A stretch of DNA of 64,000 nucleotides. Origin: Bacteroidales bacterium (GTDB lineage: Bacteria; Bacteroidota; Bacteroidia; Bacteroidales; F082). The notes beneath the pieces were generated by a model. The model did no database searches, had not been told where the DNA came from, and saw nothing but the letters and a program-made list of their open reading frames with translations. This document shows positions 62,087-64,000 of this stretch, piece by piece. Positions within the stretch are counted from its first letter, which is position 1. The number at the start of each line of letters is the position of its first letter. Location: NCBI GenBank assembly GCA_017651645.1, contig JAGCCO010000008.1:101381-165380 (forward strand), read 5' to 3'. The position numbers were made by a program, and so were the translations under genes.

Positions 62087-64000
62087 TTATAGCTTGTTCT
62101 TTAAGGCTTTCCCGGTATATGATTGCTTGCATTTCACCAAGTCTTCGGGCGTGCCTTCAAAGACGATCTCGCCGCCCTTGTTGCCGCTCTCGGGACCTAG
62201 GTCGATGACCCAGTCCGCCGACTTGATGACATCCATGTTGTGTTCGATGATGATGACGCTGTGACCATTGGCAATCAAGGCGTTGAACGACTCCAGCAGC
62301 TTGTTCACATCGTGGAAATGCAAGCCCGTGGTCGGTTCGTCGAAGATGAAGAGGGTGGGCTTCTCCACCTGTCCCTTGATGAGGAAATAGGCCAACTTCA
62401 CGCGCTGGGCCTCGCCGCCCGAGAGCGAACTCGACGACTGTCCGAGCTTCAGATAACCCAAACCGACCTCTTGCAAAGGTTTCAGACGGTTGACGATGCG
62501 CCCGACGATGGCAGTCTGTCGCTCGGATGAGTGCTCGAAGAAGTCGATGGCTTCCTCGATGCTCATGTTGAGGATGTCGGAGATGTGCTTGCCGTCGTAT
62601 TTGATCTCCAGCACCTCTTCCTTGAAGCGCGTGCCGTGGCATGCCTCGCAAGGCAGGTAGACATCGGCCATGAACTGCATCTCAATCTTTTGCACGCCCT
62701 CGCCCTCACATTCCTCGCAGCGGCCGCCCGGCACGTTGAACGAGAAGAAGGCAGGCTTGATGCCGCGCAGTTTGGCTAATTTCTGCTCGGAAAACAGCGT
62801 CCGAATCTCATCGTAGGCTTTCAGATAAGTGGCTGGGTTGGAGCGCGATGATTTGCCGATGGGGTTTTGGTCAATGAACTCGACGGCCTGGATGAGGCGC
62901 AGGTCGCCTTCCAAGGCACCGTAACTACCGCATTTCTCGGCGTTCTCGCCCAGCTGCCGTTTCATGGCGGGGTAGAGCACATCCTTCACCAAGGTCGACT
63001 TGCCCGAACCGCTCACGCCCGTGATGACGGTCATCATGTTGAGCGGGAAGCGCACGGTGAGGTTCTTGAGGTTGTTCTGCGTCGCGCCCTTGATGACGAT
63101 GGCGTTGGCGCTCTTGCGTCGGCGGGTGGGGACGGGGATGCTCATCTTGCCCGTGAGGTATTGCGTGGTCAGGCTCTTCTCGCAGTGGACAAGGTCTTTA
63201 ATCTCGCCTTCAAACACGACTTCGCCACCAAAGGCACCCGCCATCGGCCCAATGTCGATGATGTAGTCGGCGGCACGGATGATCTCCTCGTCGTGTTCCA
63301 CCACGATGACGGTGTTGCCGATGTCGCGCAGGCGTTTCAGCACCTTGATGAGTTGCTCGGTGTCGCGGGAATGTAGGCCGATGCTGGGTTCGTCCAAGAT
63401 ATAGGTAGAGCCGACCAGACTGCTGCCCAACGAAGTCGCGAGGTTGATGCGCTGCGACTCACCGCCGGAGAGCGTGTTGGAGAGACGGTTCAGGGTCAGG
63501 TAACCCAAGCCCACCTCGATGATGAAATCCAGGCGGTTGTTGATTTCCACCAGCAGGCGAGAGGCGATTTTGCTGTCGGTCTCGTCGAGTTTGAGGTGAT
63601 CGAAGAAAGCCTTCAACTCGTCCAAGGGCATTAGCACGAGGTCGGTGATGCTCTTGCCGCCCACCTTCACATATTGCGCTTGTCGGCGCAGGCGTGTGCC
63701 ATGGCATTCGGGGCAGACCGTCTTGCCGCGATACCGCGACAGCATCACGCGGTATTGTATCTTATACGACTGTGTCTCAACATAGTTGAAGAAATCCACA
63801 ATGCCTTCGAAATACTGGTTGCCAGTCCAAAGGAGGCTCACTTGTTCGTCGGTGAGTTCGTAGAACGGCTTAAAGATGGGGATGCCCACCTTGTCGGCCA
63901 CGCGGATAAGGGCGTCTTTCCACTCGCTCATCTTCTCGCCGCGCCAGCAGGCGATGGCGTTCTCGTAGATCGACAGGCTCTTGTTGGGCACCACCAGGTC
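62087..64000 (-). CDS. uvrA: Excinuclease ABC subunit A, partial
   Basis: 638 codons are visible; the N-terminal third lies beyond the right edge, since UvrA proteins are about 940 residues. The first visible ATPase half ends with the signature LSGGESQRINLATSLGSSL and DEPSIGLHSRD; the second half has Walker A GVSGSGKSTLVKDVLYPAM, the zinc module CEECEGEGVQ ... CEACHGTRFK, signature LSGGEAQRVKLAYFL and DEPTTGLHFHDV. It finds DNA damage and loads UvrB in nucleotide excision repair. The frame is intact through position 64000. Confidence 0.96.
   Translation of the reverse strand, partial: DLVVPNKSLSIYENAIACWRGEKMSEWKDALIRVADKVGIPIFKPFYELTDEQVSLLWTGNQYFEGIVDFFNYVETQSYKIQYRVMLSRYRGKTVCPECHGTRLRRQAQYVKVGGKSITDLVLMPLDELKAFFDHLKLDETDSKIASRLLVEINNRLDFIIEVGLGYLTLNRLSNTLSGGESQRINLATSLGSSLVGSTYILDEPSIGLHSRDTEQLIKVLKRLRDIGNTVIVVEHDEEIIRAADYIIDIGPMAGAFGGEVVFEGEIKDLVHCEKSLTTQYLTGKMSIPVPTRRRKSANAIVIKGATQNNLKNLTVRFPLNMMTVITGVSGSGKSTLVKDVLYPAMKRQLGENAEKCGSYGALEGDLRLIQAVEFIDQNPIGKSSRSNPATYLKAYDEIRTLFSEQKLAKLRGIKPAFFSFNVPGGRCEECEGEGVQKIEMQFMADVYLPCEACHGTRFKEEVLEIKYDGKHISDILNMSIEEAIDFFEHSSERQTAIVGRIVNRLKPLQEVGLGYLKLGQSSSSLSGGEAQRVKLAYFLIKGQVEKPTLFIFDEPTTGLHFHDVNKLLESFNALIANGHSVIIIEHNMDVIKSADWVIDLGPESGNKGGEIVFEGTPEDLVKCKQSYTGKALKNKL

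Overview
The window looks like a chromosomal segment of a Bacteroidales bacterium, probably an uncultured gut- or rumen-type lineage. Evidence seen here: many secreted proteins end in type IX secretion (T9SS) sorting domains (VYPNP...GMYFI...KFVV), there are two gingipain-like C25 peptidases, and promoters match the Bacteroidetes -7 box TAnnTTTG. Shine-Dalgarno sites are largely absent. There is also meso-diaminopimelate dehydrogenase, pyruvate phosphate dikinase, and a galactokinase/aldose epimerase/FucP-type transporter operon. No rRNA, tRNA or CRISPR array was found.

Layout. 1-9952 (all minus): the start of a C10-type cysteine peptidase, then three paralogous T9SS surface proteins with a common C-terminal module but different centres; one is split by an in-frame TAA. 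9985-11463: a TPR lipoprotein regulator just upstream of them. 11787-14504: ppdK. 14680-23535: two gingipain-like C25 proteases around a ParE/RelE-type toxin-antitoxin pair and a TSP3-repeat secreted protein. 23808-30863: CPBP membrane protease with an extra C-terminal domain, two GH3 glycosidases and ddh. 30864-37337: membrane protein, PlsC-like acyltransferase, four-helix-bundle protein, M13 peptidase, dnaX. 37458-39780: polysaccharide deacetylase and FemAB/GNAT-like acyltransferase. 39914-46417: prolyl oligopeptidase, topoisomerase IV ParE, flippase, esterase-LysM fusion. 46484-50956: galactose operon (galK, nucleotidyltransferase, galM, MFS). 51025-54164: membrane AraC regulator and two divergent lipoproteins. 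54361-58282: operon of M64 peptidase, GH29 fucosidase, an 11-residue-repeat protein and a uracil-DNA-glycosylase-like protein. 58349-61389: sirtuin, BRO-N protein and an AT-rich GIY-YIG/T5orf172 protein. 61406-64000: prolyl-tRNA editing protein and uvrA (cut by the window end).

Taken together, the secreted proteases, glycosidases and galactose uptake suggest a life on host or dietary glycoprotein.

The most unusual signal is noncoding. Two intergenic copies (28408-28536 and 61947-62078) of a ~130 bp element carry three CAAAAC boxes at ~9 bp period, two adjacent GC-rich hairpins with complementary loops (AACC and GGTT) and a compensated base pair between copies, then three inverted boxes. Both copies fill the gap between a stop codon and the next start in the same orientation. 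Other intergenic regions hold different short-box arrays (CCGAA at 10 bp period, GGGAC at 7-8-7, TTCTRCA at 7, GATTYAAA at 8). Short palindromic repeats have also entered coding sequences in frame, including parE and dnaX.
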